Source: Paramacrobiotus metropolitanus
Taxonomy: Eukaryota > Tardigrada > Eutardigrada > Parachela > Macrobiotidae
DNA length: 64,000 nucleotides
Direction: 5' to 3'
NCBI RefSeq assembly: GCF_019649055.1
Contig: NW_026570278.1
Location: 496,001-560,000 of the forward strand
The notes beneath the pieces are model-generated. The model was not told where the DNA came from. It was given only the letters and a program-made list of their open reading frames with translations, and ran no database searches. Both the position numbers and the translations under genes were made by a program. This document shows, in pieces, positions 32,358 through 44,984 of the stretch; position 1 is the stretch's first letter; each line of letters begins with the position of its first letter.

Positions 32358-35300
32358 CTAGAAGAACTGGAGCGTGTCGGAATTAAAATCTGGCCCCGAC
32401 CCTAGCCATGCGCTGATAAGGGAAACGCCCGCAATGTTCATTATGGCGGTATATAACGCACCGTATTGTGGATAACTCCAACGGTTCCAATACAACCCGC
32501 TCTTCATTTTCGGATACGACACGGCAAAACGAATCTTGACACCGTTTGACCTATGAGAAAAAGCAGAAATATAGTGATAACTAAAAGAAATGACTGGCGG
32601 ATGTTCTTCCGTTTTTAAGTGGTGCTGGCCAAACCCGGTAAACCCTTTAGTAATCCTATTTAGGTTATTGCTATGTGATTTACCATGGTGGTTCGCGTAA
32701 ACTGTCGTTGCGTTCCGTCATGGTGATGGTTAGAGCGTTGCTATCCATGGTCACGGGGTTCGCGGCGGCAAAAGCTTGCTGTACTGCATCCAAGATTTTA
32801 TCGGAGCTCTGCAAAGAAACGGTCCAAGCAATGATGGACCTACGCTTGATGATGGGCAAGCTTTATTACTACATCTGGTAATCAAAGTCGTTTTCAGTGT
32901 ACAGTACATAACAGTTTGCAGCTGCTCTGTTTAGTGCTCGCTCAGTACAGATACTTTGGTAATGGCAGTATCAAAAACTAGTTCGTCACATAATCGGACG
33001 TGCGGCAAAACAGCTAACCAGCTGAAAACCAGCAATGTGCTGGCAAAATAGCCAATAGGCTTGCTGGAAGCACATGCTGCGGCAGAACAGCATAAGACTA
33101 TTTAGGCGCAAAAGCTGCGGCAACATAGCCACTGCGCATTGGGCGCTATTAAATCACACAGGAGACCGAGCGATTCGGCAAACGAGGGAATCGCAGGCGC
33201 TTCATGAACTGTTCCAGCGCCGTAATTGTAAATTTTAAAGGCGGTCACACTCGTCACAGTTCATGATAACTCTGGTTTCCCTCACAACTGCGCTCTTCGA
33301 GATCCAGCAGAGCAATTTGCATACGAGCCACTAAATGTCAAATAATTGCCTAATGAATCACCCCAAAACGTTATCAAAACGCTTGGCGAAAAACAATCAC
33401 ATAGAGCAAACTATTCTATAGCTTACCGGCAGCTCGTTTACTGATCCATTCACCAAGTCACTTGATTGTAGACGTTCCGAATGCCATTCGATGTGCAATA
33501 AGAAGTCTTTCTTCAGGGGACACACCTGTACTTCGCCCGGTAAATGAAGCCAAACGCCAGTTCCTTCGCATTCCGTAGGATCGATGCTTCCATCGTATTC
33601 TTCGCGTCGTCTCCAACATTATCAGTCACCAGCCGGTAGACTTTACCAGTTGGTGGTGAGCGCAGCTCCAAGCCATTCAATTTCCGGTAGATGGTGGCAG
33701 TATACGGCAGTCTGGCATCCAGGACAAATCCCTTCCATATTGTGGGGCGTACGGGCTCATAGTACAGAATCACAAAAAAGTTGACAACCCAACCATCCGG
33801 ATCAAAATTCCATAAACGCACCTCCGCTCGGTTATCAGTACCTTGAAGAACCCACCCTTGCGATCTGCATTCTCTACATCTCACTAGAGAGTTGCAGAGA
33901 AACCTACCGATGTTGAGATTATTAAGGTGCGATGTCATCAGAGCTTCCAGTTGCGGCAGCCACTGAACGTTTAGTGGCCGATCCAGATACATTCGGAACG
34001 AGCGCGCGGGATTCAGTGGTAGTTGATCCACCAGAATAAGGCCGGTGGTATTTATCTTTTTTCGATACACCGCTTCGGAGTAAAAAGAGTAACGATCGGT
34101 ATGGTTGGGCAACGGGAACCAAGAAACCAGTTCTGAGATAAGGATCTTTTGTTGCAGTTTCACCACAAAAGGTATCGGCGTCACCGTAACGCTGTGTGAA
34201 ACAGAAACCGGTGATTTAGGAACACATCTCGCAGAGATGACATAAACCTAAACCCATAGTGAAATGATCACCAGACTGCGCTTAGTGACGCTGAGCGATT
34301 CAGATTCTGTTGAAGAGTTTTGTCGAAAAGATTTGTTAATGGTAAACTCTTATTCAGTGATGTTCTTAATCGAACCTTAATCGTTTTGCTTGTGACGCTT
34401 AGCACACCTGCCTGTTTTAAACGGTCTAGTATTCTTTTCATAAAATTTCCTAAAACGCATGAGAATATATTCGGATTACGATATACGCCATATTAAGCGG
34501 ACAGTTTGAGAAACCGTTCGCTATTCGTCGGACCCCTCACCAATACATAAGCTGAAAAAAACAGTAGTTAAGCTTTTTTCGGTGTCCACAAAACCGGTGT
34601 TCCAGTCTTAACTAGTAAAGCGTATCACTCGCTACTAGTTGCGTGAATTTTGTTTAAAAAAAAGTGCACTTACTCAGAAAATTTGCCGTTCGTCCGCGAT
34701 GTCACAATTCCTGGCTCGAGCTTACCGAAATGCACTTCCACAGCGTCCATGCCCGCGCCGCTACAGTTCTGACTAATGCGCATTTGTTCAACAATTGCCA
34801 GCACATCCGCCTTCAACTGATCGGCATCGAAGAGGCCGTATGCCGAGTTTGCCCGCAGGTAAATATCGTCTAGTATACCGCCGCTCTGGTAAAACAGCGG
34901 ACCATCGTATGCTGTCAAACCCTTCTCCTGCAATCGCTGAATGAATTCGTTGATAAATGATGAATTAGTTTCTGCTAAATCGTTCCAAGCGAACAACCAG
35001 GAATCCCGAGGCAGGTTACGGGAGGAACTCAACGGATACTCATCCGAGTCGGATGGTTCCTCTTCATCTGACGCGGGTAACATGTAGGTAATCAGGCTTA
35101 GTGGCGACCTGCAGAATACATAATTATCTGTTATTAATTATCGACAAACATATTTCAGTGTTTAATTTCAGTTATTGGCTACCCATTCGATGAAAAAATT
35201 GTTCCGTTCTCAATGCGCAGGATTTCAGCACGTACTGCTGTTCGGTTGCCCCGTTCTGAAATGCAAACAAGGACACAGTTCGTAGAGGAAAGCGAACCTG

Positions 35301-38300
35301 AGAGAATAGTCAATGGCGTTCACATAAGAGCCTCTAGGATATGCCAAGCTACGAAACGAGATAAAATCCACTGAAACTACTTAACATATTGTCTACGGAA
35401 AAATGACCGAATAAACCGAAAATTAAAATAAAATTTTTGTATTCAGACTGCTCAAATTTTTCTCAAGGCAACCAGAAATAATATAATAAAAATTGTGAAT
35501 GAAATGCATGATTTACGACTGATTCAAAAAGACAATATTATCATGGAATGAACAGAATGTTTTCGGAATCGAGCTACATCGTTGTCGTGGTTTGTTTCTA
35601 AATGTTGTAGAATGTTGCGTCGGGTTTGCAACACCGTTTTTACCACTCTTACGCAACCCTTCCTTGTATGAAGAATTATCTAGGGAAATAAATTACAAAA
35701 TCGATCTAAGGACACTGGTCAGTGTTTCCTTATAATTAGCAGAGCTGCTCTGGTTTTGTGGCATACTTGGATGGTCGTATCATGGCTTAGAATATTTTAG
35801 AGGCTTTAGTTTACGGCATTTTACCGAACATAGGTAACCAGGCGTAGATGAGGGCATCCTGCAGCTCAGCTACAGACCGGTTATTGAGCTGGAGGGCAGC
35901 TGTGTGCCGGCCCATTACTCCTTGCAATTCCAGGTAGCTTTGGAACTGCGACATGAAGTTGTTAAACGATAAATCCAAGTTTCTGTTCCACATCACACGT
36001 GAAAAGAGACGATTAGTGAAGTACGATAGATTCTTGAGAAGATCCGATTCCGACGCAGTGGGGCACACGCTGAAGGCTCCGGGAAATGTCTCCCTGGCTC
36101 CTAGAAAAGGCCACATGTGTCGACGTCATCGTCATGGAATGCTGCGTAAGTAGCGAAATTTATCGAAACAAAATTTTTATTTCTGAATTGCACCATCACA
36201 GACCGACTGCTCAGCAGCAACCGGATATAACCTTTACCGACAATGCTGTACTGTATGCGTTCATGAATTCCGTGGTTTGCACCGGGCAAAAATACTACGT
36301 TAGCGCCTGCAATGCTCTGCAAGGCGGCGTTCAGCTCATGAAGAGATGGATAACGCCAAAGATTCCAGTACAGTCCGCTCTTCATTTTGGGATACGATAC
36401 GGCAAAATTAATCTTAGCCGAGTCTCGCCTGCAAGATAAAGCAAAAATAATTACTATAAGAAATTACTGGCGGAATATTCTCCCCTTTATAAATGGCGCT
36501 AGGAAAAGCTAAAACCCGGTGCACACATTTTAATAGTTTTACATAATTATGTCTTCCCTGTGTAAATGCATTTATAATATTTACTCAGTGGCTGTGTGTA
36601 AACTGTCGTTGCGCTCCGTCATGATTATGGTCAGAGTAATATTATCCATAGTCACGGGGTTCGCGGCGGCAAATGCTTGCTGTACTGCATCCAAGATTTT
36701 ATCAGAATCCTGCGAAGAACAGAATCTATGGATGCAAGCCAGTACTCCGCGAAATGACATCATTTCCTGTGGCCACTAATTTAGATACTAACTAGCTAAT
36801 TGCATATTAATTTTTTAGTAACTCCGGGTTTAACGAATCATCCATGGTACCGTTTCCAACAATGGAATTAACATAGTGCGGATATAATTCCCAGGGTATT
36901 TAATCAGGAAGTGCGAATTAATTCATAGCTTACCGGTAGCTCCATTGTGGACCCATTAACCAGGTCACGTGACTGCGGCCGTTCCGACTGCCATTCGACG
37001 TACAATGTAAAGTTTTTCTTCAGTGGACAGGCCGGCGCTTCGCTCGGTAAAGAAAGCCACTTATCATTTTCTTCGCATTCCCGCAGAATCGATGCTTTCA
37101 TCGTATTCTTCGAGTATTCGTCAACACTAGCGGTCATCAGCCGATACACCGTACTGGTGGGTGGTAAGCGAAGCTCTAAGCCATTCAGTTTGCGGTAGAT
37201 GGTGGCAGTATACGGTAGTCTGGCATCCAGGACAAATCCCTTCCACGGACTAAGGCGTTGGGGCTCATAATGTAGAACCACAAAAAAATTGACCACCCAA
37301 CCATCCGGATCAAAATCCCAGATACGCACCTCCGCCCGGTTGTGGGCACCTTCAAGAACCAAAACGTGAGACACTCATTCTCCAAACTTTACCAGAAAGC
37401 TCCAAAAACAGGTTTTGTTGGTTTTTCTAATGTTTCGTTCACTCGAAGTGTATGTTCTGATATTTGATCACATAATGCTAAAATTTCCTGAGAAACAACA
37501 ATGCCAGAAATGAATAGCGTTCATAGTGAAAACGTCGTTATAAATCTTAACGCATGAGCTAAAAAAATTTCCATAAAAACTCCAAAGGAAGAAGAGGAAT
37601 TGGATCGCACGTAGTGTAAAAGTACCGCCTTTCCACGCTTACAATTTTCAGAAATTAAAAAATCTAACATTTTCAGTTTGGTTTTGACGAATGCAGACCT
37701 GTCTAAAACTTTTCAGCGTTGTGCGACCAGCAGCGTTTCAAGCCGTTTTTGTTGACTGGTGTAAGTGACCGGTGACCAAAACAGAAAACGGTATAATTAA
37801 AGTGACCGAAACATAAGGAAAACCGAGATATCGATGCTGCTAGAAAGTTGCAGAAAAACCTACCAATGCTGAGGTTATTAAGATGCGATGTCATCAGAGC
37901 TTCCAGCAACGGTAGCCGCTGTATATTCAGTGGGCGATCTAGATGCATCCGGAATGAGCGCGTGGGATTCAGTGGCGGTTGATCCACTAGATGAAGACCG
38001 GTGGTGTTTATCTTTCTCCCATACGCCGTTTCTGAGGAAACATAGTAGCGATGGGTATGGTTGGGTAACGTGAACCAATAGAGCGTATCGGAAATGAGGG
38101 TCTTCTCTTGCACTTTGACCACGAATGGTAGGGGCATTACCGTCACACTATGCGCAACAGAAACCGGGAAGTGAGAAACACATCTCGGAAACATGATAAA
38201 ACTTAAGCTCTAAAAAACCGTAAGTACACACCAGAATGCGCAAAACAATGCTGAGTGATTAAAATTCTGATTAGAAAGTTCATAATCGTTCAACCTTAAT

Positions 38301-40244
38301 ATTCGGTCTGTCAGCTAATCGAGCCACTTTTGGTGGCATGATAATAAACTCTTAATCGGTAAAGTTATTAATTAGAATCTTCATCGCTTTGGTTTAGGCA
38401 CTTACGGCACTTGCCTGATTTGAGCGTTTTAGTTTTCTTTTCATAAAATTAACCGAAGGTCACGGAAAGTGTATAGAGAGTACAAATATGCGTAGAATTA
38501 GAGAAACCGTTCCCTTTTCGTCAGAACGGCTGGCAGGTCCATAAAATGATAAAATGAATCGTAGTAAAGCTTTGCTCATAACACAGTAACGGTGTATTCA
38601 GTCCTGATTTAATAAAGCCCAGCTCTCGCTCTTAGTGCGTGCATTTTGTTTGAAAAAGTACACTTACTCGGAAAATTTGCCGTTCGTCCGCGATGGCACA
38701 ATTGCTGGCTCGAGTTGACCGAAATGCACTTCCACATCGGTCATGCCCGTGTCGTTACAGTTCTGTCGAATGCGCTTTTGTTCAACAATTCCCAGCACAT
38801 CCGCCTTCAACCCGTCGGTATCGAAGAGGCCGTATGTCAAGTTTGCCCGTAGGTAAATATCGTCCAGTATACCGCCGCTCTGGTAAAACAGCGGACCGTC
38901 GTATGCTGTCAAACCCTTCTCCTGCAATCGCTGAGTGATATCGCTGGTAAAAGATGAACCGGTTTCTGCGAAATCGTTCCAAGGATACAACCAGGGATCC
39001 CGAGGCAGGTTGCGGGAGGAATTCGACGGGTATACTTCATCCACATCTACGAGGAAAAAGTCATGCGACACATCCGACGAGTTGAATTCATCCGAGATTG
39101 GCAACATGTAGGTAATCAGGGCTACTGGTGATCTGCAGATTACATAATTCATCAATCATTCGATTATAAATAATATTATCGATGATAATATGGCATGTTA
39201 TGTTCATGTGGCTACCCATTCGATGAAAACATGGTTCCGTTTTCAATGCGCAGGATTTCAGCACGTACGGCTGTGCGGTTGCTCCTTTCTGGAACGCACA
39301 TAAAGACACAATAATATTATTAGAAGTGGAAAGTGAACATGAGAGGTTAGTCGACATTCGACAACGCTCTCTAGGGATACACTAAGCCATGAAACAACGT
39401 AAAATGAGGAGCGCTTAATGCACTAAACTAACACTAGAGGCTACGGACAAACGGCTGAAAATTGTCGAAAATAATTAGAAGTAATTAGGAATAATTTTGT
39501 GGTACAATGTTCGGTGCCTCGGCCGAATGAAACTTCTCACGCTGACCAGCGCCCTTTGAAAGAGATCCAGCAATTCGGGTCAGCAAAGCTAGGCGGGCCT
39601 AACGCAACCTTCTTGAACGTCGTTTCATAGCATGGTATACTCAGAGACTTTGATTGAGGGTATTTTACCGAACATAGGTAGCCAAGCGTAGGTCAGGGCA
39701 TCCTGTAGCTCAGCAACTGATCGGTTATTGAGCTGGACGGCAGCTGTGTGCCGGCTCACTGATCCGCTCAGTTCAAGGTAGGTTTGGAACTGCCGCATGA
39801 ACAAGTTCCACCACATATCCAAGCTTGCAGGCATAACCCCAATGAGGCTAAAAGTGTAATAATCTATTTCCATAAGGAGATCCGGAACCACGACAGGGGG
39901 TCGGGAGCATACGCTGAAGGTTCCTTGAAAGGCTTCAGGGGCCCCTAGAAATGGCTGGCATGCGTCGATGTTATTTATCTTGGAATGTTAAGTACCGCAA
40001 ATTAACAAAACAAAATGTACGAGTGACTATGTTTCGTGATTTGCACCTGGCAAAAATACGAACCTAATTTGCTGACTTGGCCATTTATCCTGGACTTATT
40101 AAGCGATGGATTTGCAATCTCGTTGTCGGTTTGTATGGTTGCCGATGATATGATGGGCAAAACAATCATAACAGAAAGCAGAAAAAATGCCGTGGACTCT
40201 GGCACGCCACGAAAGCGGAGCCAATGCCCCAGTATACTATTCAT
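32358..40244 (-). CDS. Secreted protein of about 1283 residues with two four-unit SEA-like modules, 15 exons
   Basis: Exons: 40244-40064, 39944-39669, 39288-39216, 39132-38668, 38147-37864, 37373-36934, 36709-36585, 36428-36238, 36100-35825, 35255-35183, 35108-34674, 34191-33908, 33856-33427, 32808-32684, 32550-32358. Every junction has a GT-AG pair and matching phase. Exon 1 gives a signal peptide (STAFFLLSVMIVLPIISS). Exons 2-8 and 9-15 are two copies of one seven-exon module. Each module holds four units of the form strand, helix, strand, strand, such as RSFRMYLDRPLN, then LEALMTSHLNNL, then RAEVRLWNFDPDGWVVNFFV. That pattern resembles SEA domains, an inference from layout only. N-glycosylation sequons are frequent and no membrane helix follows the signal peptide. 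Exon 13 is one base short of phase near 33575, so the copy may be damaged or misread there. Function unknown. Confidence 0.7.
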
Positions 40245-40307
40245 GGTCGAAAAATCGATGCTGTTTCCTGTTTACCGGTATATTGCAGCATGACATGCTT
40301 TTTGCCT

Positions 40308-40316
40308 TAATATATA
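40308..40316 (-). promoter_or_regulatory. TATA box of the 15-exon gene
   Basis: On the minus strand TATATATTA lies about 65 bp before the start codon at 40244. This supports exon 1 as the true first exon of a gene that runs to 32358. Confidence 0.55.
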
Positions 40317-41240
40317 GGCATACATTAGCGTAAGACATTTACGCCAGAAGGAATGTCAGTTATAAGGTGAGTTCCGGTTATCCGGGCGCTAACTGATTAG
40401 AGTTTTCTTATAAGCGATGGTTCTGCAATGTGCCTTACTCTGTCTGCCATAAACATATACTATTCTGTCAAACGGCCTTTCCGGAACCGCTTGGAATCTT
40501 TTCAAGCGTTTGTTGAGGCCAAACACGTTTCCAAACCCGGATTTGTTGCTGAGTCAAAGTGTTGGTTCATATGCAGTTTGTCTGTCACATAATAACCGCA
40601 ACGTGCGGTGTGCTTGAGGGATTCTACAATCCAGGCAAGCCTTATGGCGCACTACAAGAATGCTCACCTTGATTGATAAATATTCACCCTTGCCGAATCT
40701 GTCGGTGTTTTAGTTATCTTAGGCTAAAATTTAATGACTTCTATTTCAAAATATTTTGTGTCGTGCAAGGGGAAATGCCCTGCGGATTGCGGCGACGGTC
40801 AAACTATGACGAACCTAAAAATCTTGGCACTGCTCGAAAAAAGTTGCCAACGCGAGGTGTACACCTCTGCTTTGTACATCGCGTTTTACTGCGCTTGAAG
40901 CGTCTGTGCATTTTACCAAACGCCTTCAGTTTTTCAGCGCAATCACCAACTCAATTACAGTGTACCGACACGTACGGTGTATAATGCAGAAGTTCGAGAA
41001 TATTCGCTCTTATTTCGACCTGGCATTTCTCAACATCCAGCGGCGCTCACTGCCTACTGGTCAACCATCATTAATGCATATTCATCCAAAGCGCGTCAGT
41101 CGATGTAGTGACCACGCTCGACGCTACTGGCGGTACCCAACACGCGATTAGTATAATTATCTCAGCCGTCCTTCAAAGGATCGGGAAGCAAAATAGTATT
41201 ATACTGACAGACACCGTGCAAACTGAGTCTCGAAGCTGCC
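40317..41240. other. Intergenic between the 15-exon gene and the METTL24-like gene
   Basis: Both neighbours are on the minus strand, so this holds the 3' flank of one and the 5' flank of the other. No extra gene is recognised. Confidence 0.4.
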
Positions 41241-44162
41241 TCATATCTGTAGTACAGCGCCGCCGCGACTTTTTTTGCCCACCGCGTTACTGTTCAGAAA
41301 CGACACCTCATACACAAACGCCTCCGCCCCGCTCACCGGGGTCACCGTGCGATTATACGCCCGGAAATCGAAGCCCACCCATTTCGGCGTCGGCCGGGAG
41401 AAGAACATCACAAAACCCATCTTCTCCACGCGGTGCACGATGCGCGCCATATTGCGCAGCACCCGCGCCCCATCAAAATCCTTGGGCGCCACCTGCCAAC
41501 CGGGCGGCAACCAATGCAGCTCCAGCGCTAACTGCCCAACATTTGCCAATACCTCCCAAGCGTCGGGCGCGTCCAGAAAGGTCATCTCCGGGCTTTCGCA
41601 GTCCATCTTGAGGACGTCGAGTTTCCTGTGGGTGTGGTTAAGATCCCGGCGGATCTGGTTGACGGTCTTGAGGGTCCATTCGGCGGGCGGAGTGTTGCCG
41701 CTCATGTGTTCGGGGCTGGTGACCAGGCCCCATTTGTAGAAGAAGTGGTGGGCGGCGCGTTGCGAGGAGTTTTGATACAGGCTGGGGTCGAATGAGGCCA
41801 CGCTGCAGCCGAGACTGTGCATTTGGTCATCGAAGCGCCAGTCGTCGCGAATGCCGAAGGAGTACACCAGACAGTCCTCCGGAGAGCGGTTGGGGAAGCG
41901 GTCCATACATAACGTGTATCTGTAAATACATTGCATCAATCCCATGAGCCGCTCAATTTTTTTATTTTTAAACAGTACTCAAGTAAAGCGAAATCATGCA
42001 TGTATAAACATTATCAAGAAATAATCATTTTCCTAAGTTACAAATTTCATTGCTGTAGCTGTTATTCTTTCTTTTTTCTATGACCCTGAACAAATTTATT
42101 AAACCATAAAATTTTAATGAATCTGTTTTGAATAATTCAAGGCAGTACTACACGATCAATAAAAATCCCTTATTGTTTTATTGACAATTTTATTACTTGA
42201 AGTATGATCATTTCTAATTAAATAATAAAACTAATGATATCTGCAATTTAATTTAGAATATGCTCAAATTTTAATTCCAGAAATAATGAAAAAATTTATT
42301 TTTTGTGTTTTCAGTTTCTTATGTGGTTTTCTAAATAGTTAAGCTATCACTCACAGATTCTATATGTGTAACAAGCAAAACTTTTTAAATATAGCCAGGT
42401 TTTGTAATTCGGGTTTGTACCGGCCATCTATTTTGGACTGTGCCGTTTCATGATCGTATGTTCCACCAAAATGCTCGCGGCGATAACATGCTCCCGGGTC
42501 AGGATTGGAGAAGAAGCTGCTCAACCGCTCCACCTCATACGGCAATGTCCCGTCGGCCGCCGGCGGAAGGAACTCCAGTCTTTCCCCTTCCTTCCACTTC
42601 CGCCAGGCAATCCATATGCTGCAGTTAAAACGCGCCTGGCATGTCTGCTCGTTGGTTGCCAGCGGAATCCAGTCGTACTCGAAGTACATGACGTTGAGCC
42701 AGTCATAAAACATCGTGGCGTACCGGTCGTTGTTTATGTCGTCTTTCGGTTCTAAGCAAAAACAACCATGAGTACTTCCTTTAATAATCAATTTTTTATA
42801 TAAATAAATCGTTTATTCCACTTTTAATAATTAACATCAGAAAGTGTTGTTGTGAGTGTCTGCTGCCTCGAATTGGGATCCTTCCCTGAATGTGTGCGGA
42901 CGTTAAACCATTAAACTTAAACTTAAACCTAAACTGCTTACTCGTTTCATAAGGCCAACGTGTACCTGTGTATAGTGTAGTGAAGAGGAATTCAGCAGAC
43001 GAGCACGTGATGATTTGCGTCATATCGTGCAAATCGTCAAGCGAGCCGGTTAGCGAAAGAACGTCGGACGTCGTCCGCAGCGGAAGGAAGGGTGCGGGAA
43101 GGCAGTTGGTGTCGTTGGTGCAGAAGGAACGCGGAATGACGGTGCGCTGAATCTGGGTTTGTGGGTCGCTAACCAGGGAAGTAATCCGCTCATCGATAAC
43201 GGAAGCGTTCACTGGAGCAAAGCTACCGATGAGCCAATTGGTTAAAATTTAAGCAGATCATACCGCCAAAAAAAATAAAAACGTCGATTATTTTTTTTAC
43301 TATAGAAAGTCTTTTCCATAACGCTTCGGAAATAAAAACGCATTTATTCGTATTTGCCGGTTAAACAAACTGAATATAAAAATATCTTAAAAAAGTAATT
43401 GGTTTAAATTATGTAGTTCCTTGAATTAAGTTAGTTTAGCGGACTACACAGATACCGCATATTATATACTGTATGTATCGTTTAAAAATTCACTACGTAC
43501 GAAAAGTTAAAATAATGTGGGATTTATCTTCAAAAGAAATTCAAAATTTCAAAGTTTTCGAGTGGTTTTAAAAACGCATAAAAAGTGAACAATTTTTGCA
43601 GAGCGTACCGTAAGGATGCGATTTTTCTGCTGCTCAATGAGGACGCTAAATGCTGATTCGCCTGCAGCATCATCCGTTGCAGCAATCCCTCTTCCGTCGC
43701 ATTGCGGCATCCCTCGCAAGCAGCCGCTAGGAACGTCTTCACCCAGCTCCACGCTTGGTGCTCATCCTTGATCACGTGATACGCCGGTGTGCCGTACCAC
43801 GGCCATCTTTTGCGCGTCATTCGGGGACAATCCAGAACTTGTTCCAACGTATCCTTCTTTTCCACATTTACCGGCGTAATAACGGCTGCTGTGGCGGCGT
43901 TTGCCGTATCGTGAACGCTGCTTTTTATCCGCTCGTATTTGTCCAATAAATTCTGCAGACGGAAATTACTGTCGTATTTCATGGAAGAATCTGCCGGTGT
44001 TTTATCGAATTCGATGGAGTTTTCCTTGGAATATTCTTCGGACTGATCGATGATCTGATTTTGTGTAAAGAAGGTCACGCTTCCCAATGTAATTACTAAA
44101 ATCGCCAAAATGAATAATAAATAATGAAAAGAATTCCATCTTCCGTTGAGAAATCGCCACAT
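41241..44162 (-). CDS. METTL24-like methyltransferase-domain protein, type II membrane anchor, four exons
   Basis: Exons: 44162-43609, 43222-42942, 42751-42421, 41919-41241, giving 614 residues with matching phase at all three junctions. A signal anchor near the N-terminus (YLLFILAILVITLGSVTFF) predicts a type II protein of the Golgi or ER. The last exon carries the domain of the METTL24 / Methyltransf_22 family: CLVYSFGIRDDWRFDDQM, GCSVASFDPSL, LDVLKMDCESPEM and LALELHWLPPGW. These match the glycine-poor first motif and the KMD/E core of that family, which has no settled substrate. Intron 2 (42752-42941) contains a retroposon tail whose end touches the splice donor. The gene lies between the CAHS gene and the 15-exon gene, all on one strand. 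Confidence 0.75.
42843..42935 (+). mobile_element. 5'-truncated retroposon tail in METTL24-like intron 2
   Basis: This stretch matches the 3' UTR and (TTAAAC)n tail of the ORF1-only retroposon at 15306-16423 (shared GTGAGTGTCTGCTGCCTCG and GAATGTGTGCGGACGTTAAA). It is inserted antisense to the gene and ends one base from the donor hexamer (GTAAGC, 42941-42936). Confidence 0.8.
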
Positions 44163-44984
44163 CTTGATGTATCACAACTTCCCGGAAAACTGCAGTAATC
44201 AACACAATTTATTCTTCCACGTTGCAATGTTGATGTGCGTAGATCAAGCCATTGAATTTTCTGGGCGTGGCGATGCCAGCGTGCACAAAATCATCATCAG
44301 ATTCACTGAAGAAGGTAAAGCAGCGCAAAGCAAGCAGTACACGAAATAATTATGACGCCGGTATTTTTTTCATTTTTTTGCTTTCTGATGTAGGACACGT
44401 GTGGTAAGTAAACGTGTATAAGACGTCTGCAGCATGGAAAGCGATGTTGTTGACTTGTTGTTGTGTGTGGCGTTGCTCTGGTCATATTAAAGTAATATGC
44501 AGGCAAACGCAATCAATGCGAGTAAACAGTGCCGCGGGTACATGCATGTTTCACTTCCGCATGTACAAATATCTGTAGAACTATCGCGTCGCGCATATAC
44601 ATTGTATAATAATCATGTACACTTTGTATAGTGTTGCAAAATGCAGTATTTTGGTGAGCAAGTGAGTAAAAATAGTCAATTGTTCTCGCTAATTTCTTTT
44701 TCTGACATATTAATTTTTATTCGTGTTTGGCTACATGTACGAGTAAATCGCTGTATTACATAATCGCCGAAAAACATTTTATGGCAAATGACCATACCAA
44801 CAAAAAATTTCAAATTAACCACAAACCAAAAAACGAGCAATAAGCTGTAAAAATTTACTATTCTAGACATTGAAGAAGGTACAAAACAGACATGAGTACA
44901 GAACGTTAAGAGACTCGTTCGGGAAACAGATTAACAATGTATTCCTGTACAAGTTGGGAAGCGTCCCGGTTACTGTAGGCGGGG
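44163..44984. other. Intergenic between the METTL24-like and CAHS genes
   Basis: About 820 bp holding the METTL24-like promoter and the CAHS 3' UTR, both on the minus strand. Nothing else is recognised. Confidence 0.4.

Noticed and set aside
32675-36779. Plus-strand frames at 32675-32881 and 36549-36779 that are clearly similar to each other
   Set aside because: They are shadows of duplicated minus-strand exons 14 and 7 of the 15-exon gene; the similarity comes from the module duplication.
33513-39155. Reading 33.5-36.8 kb and 36.9-40.3 kb as two separate tandem genes
   Set aside because: Phase and spacing join them into one model. The 225-bp gap after 36934 leaves no room for a promoter and signal-peptide exon.
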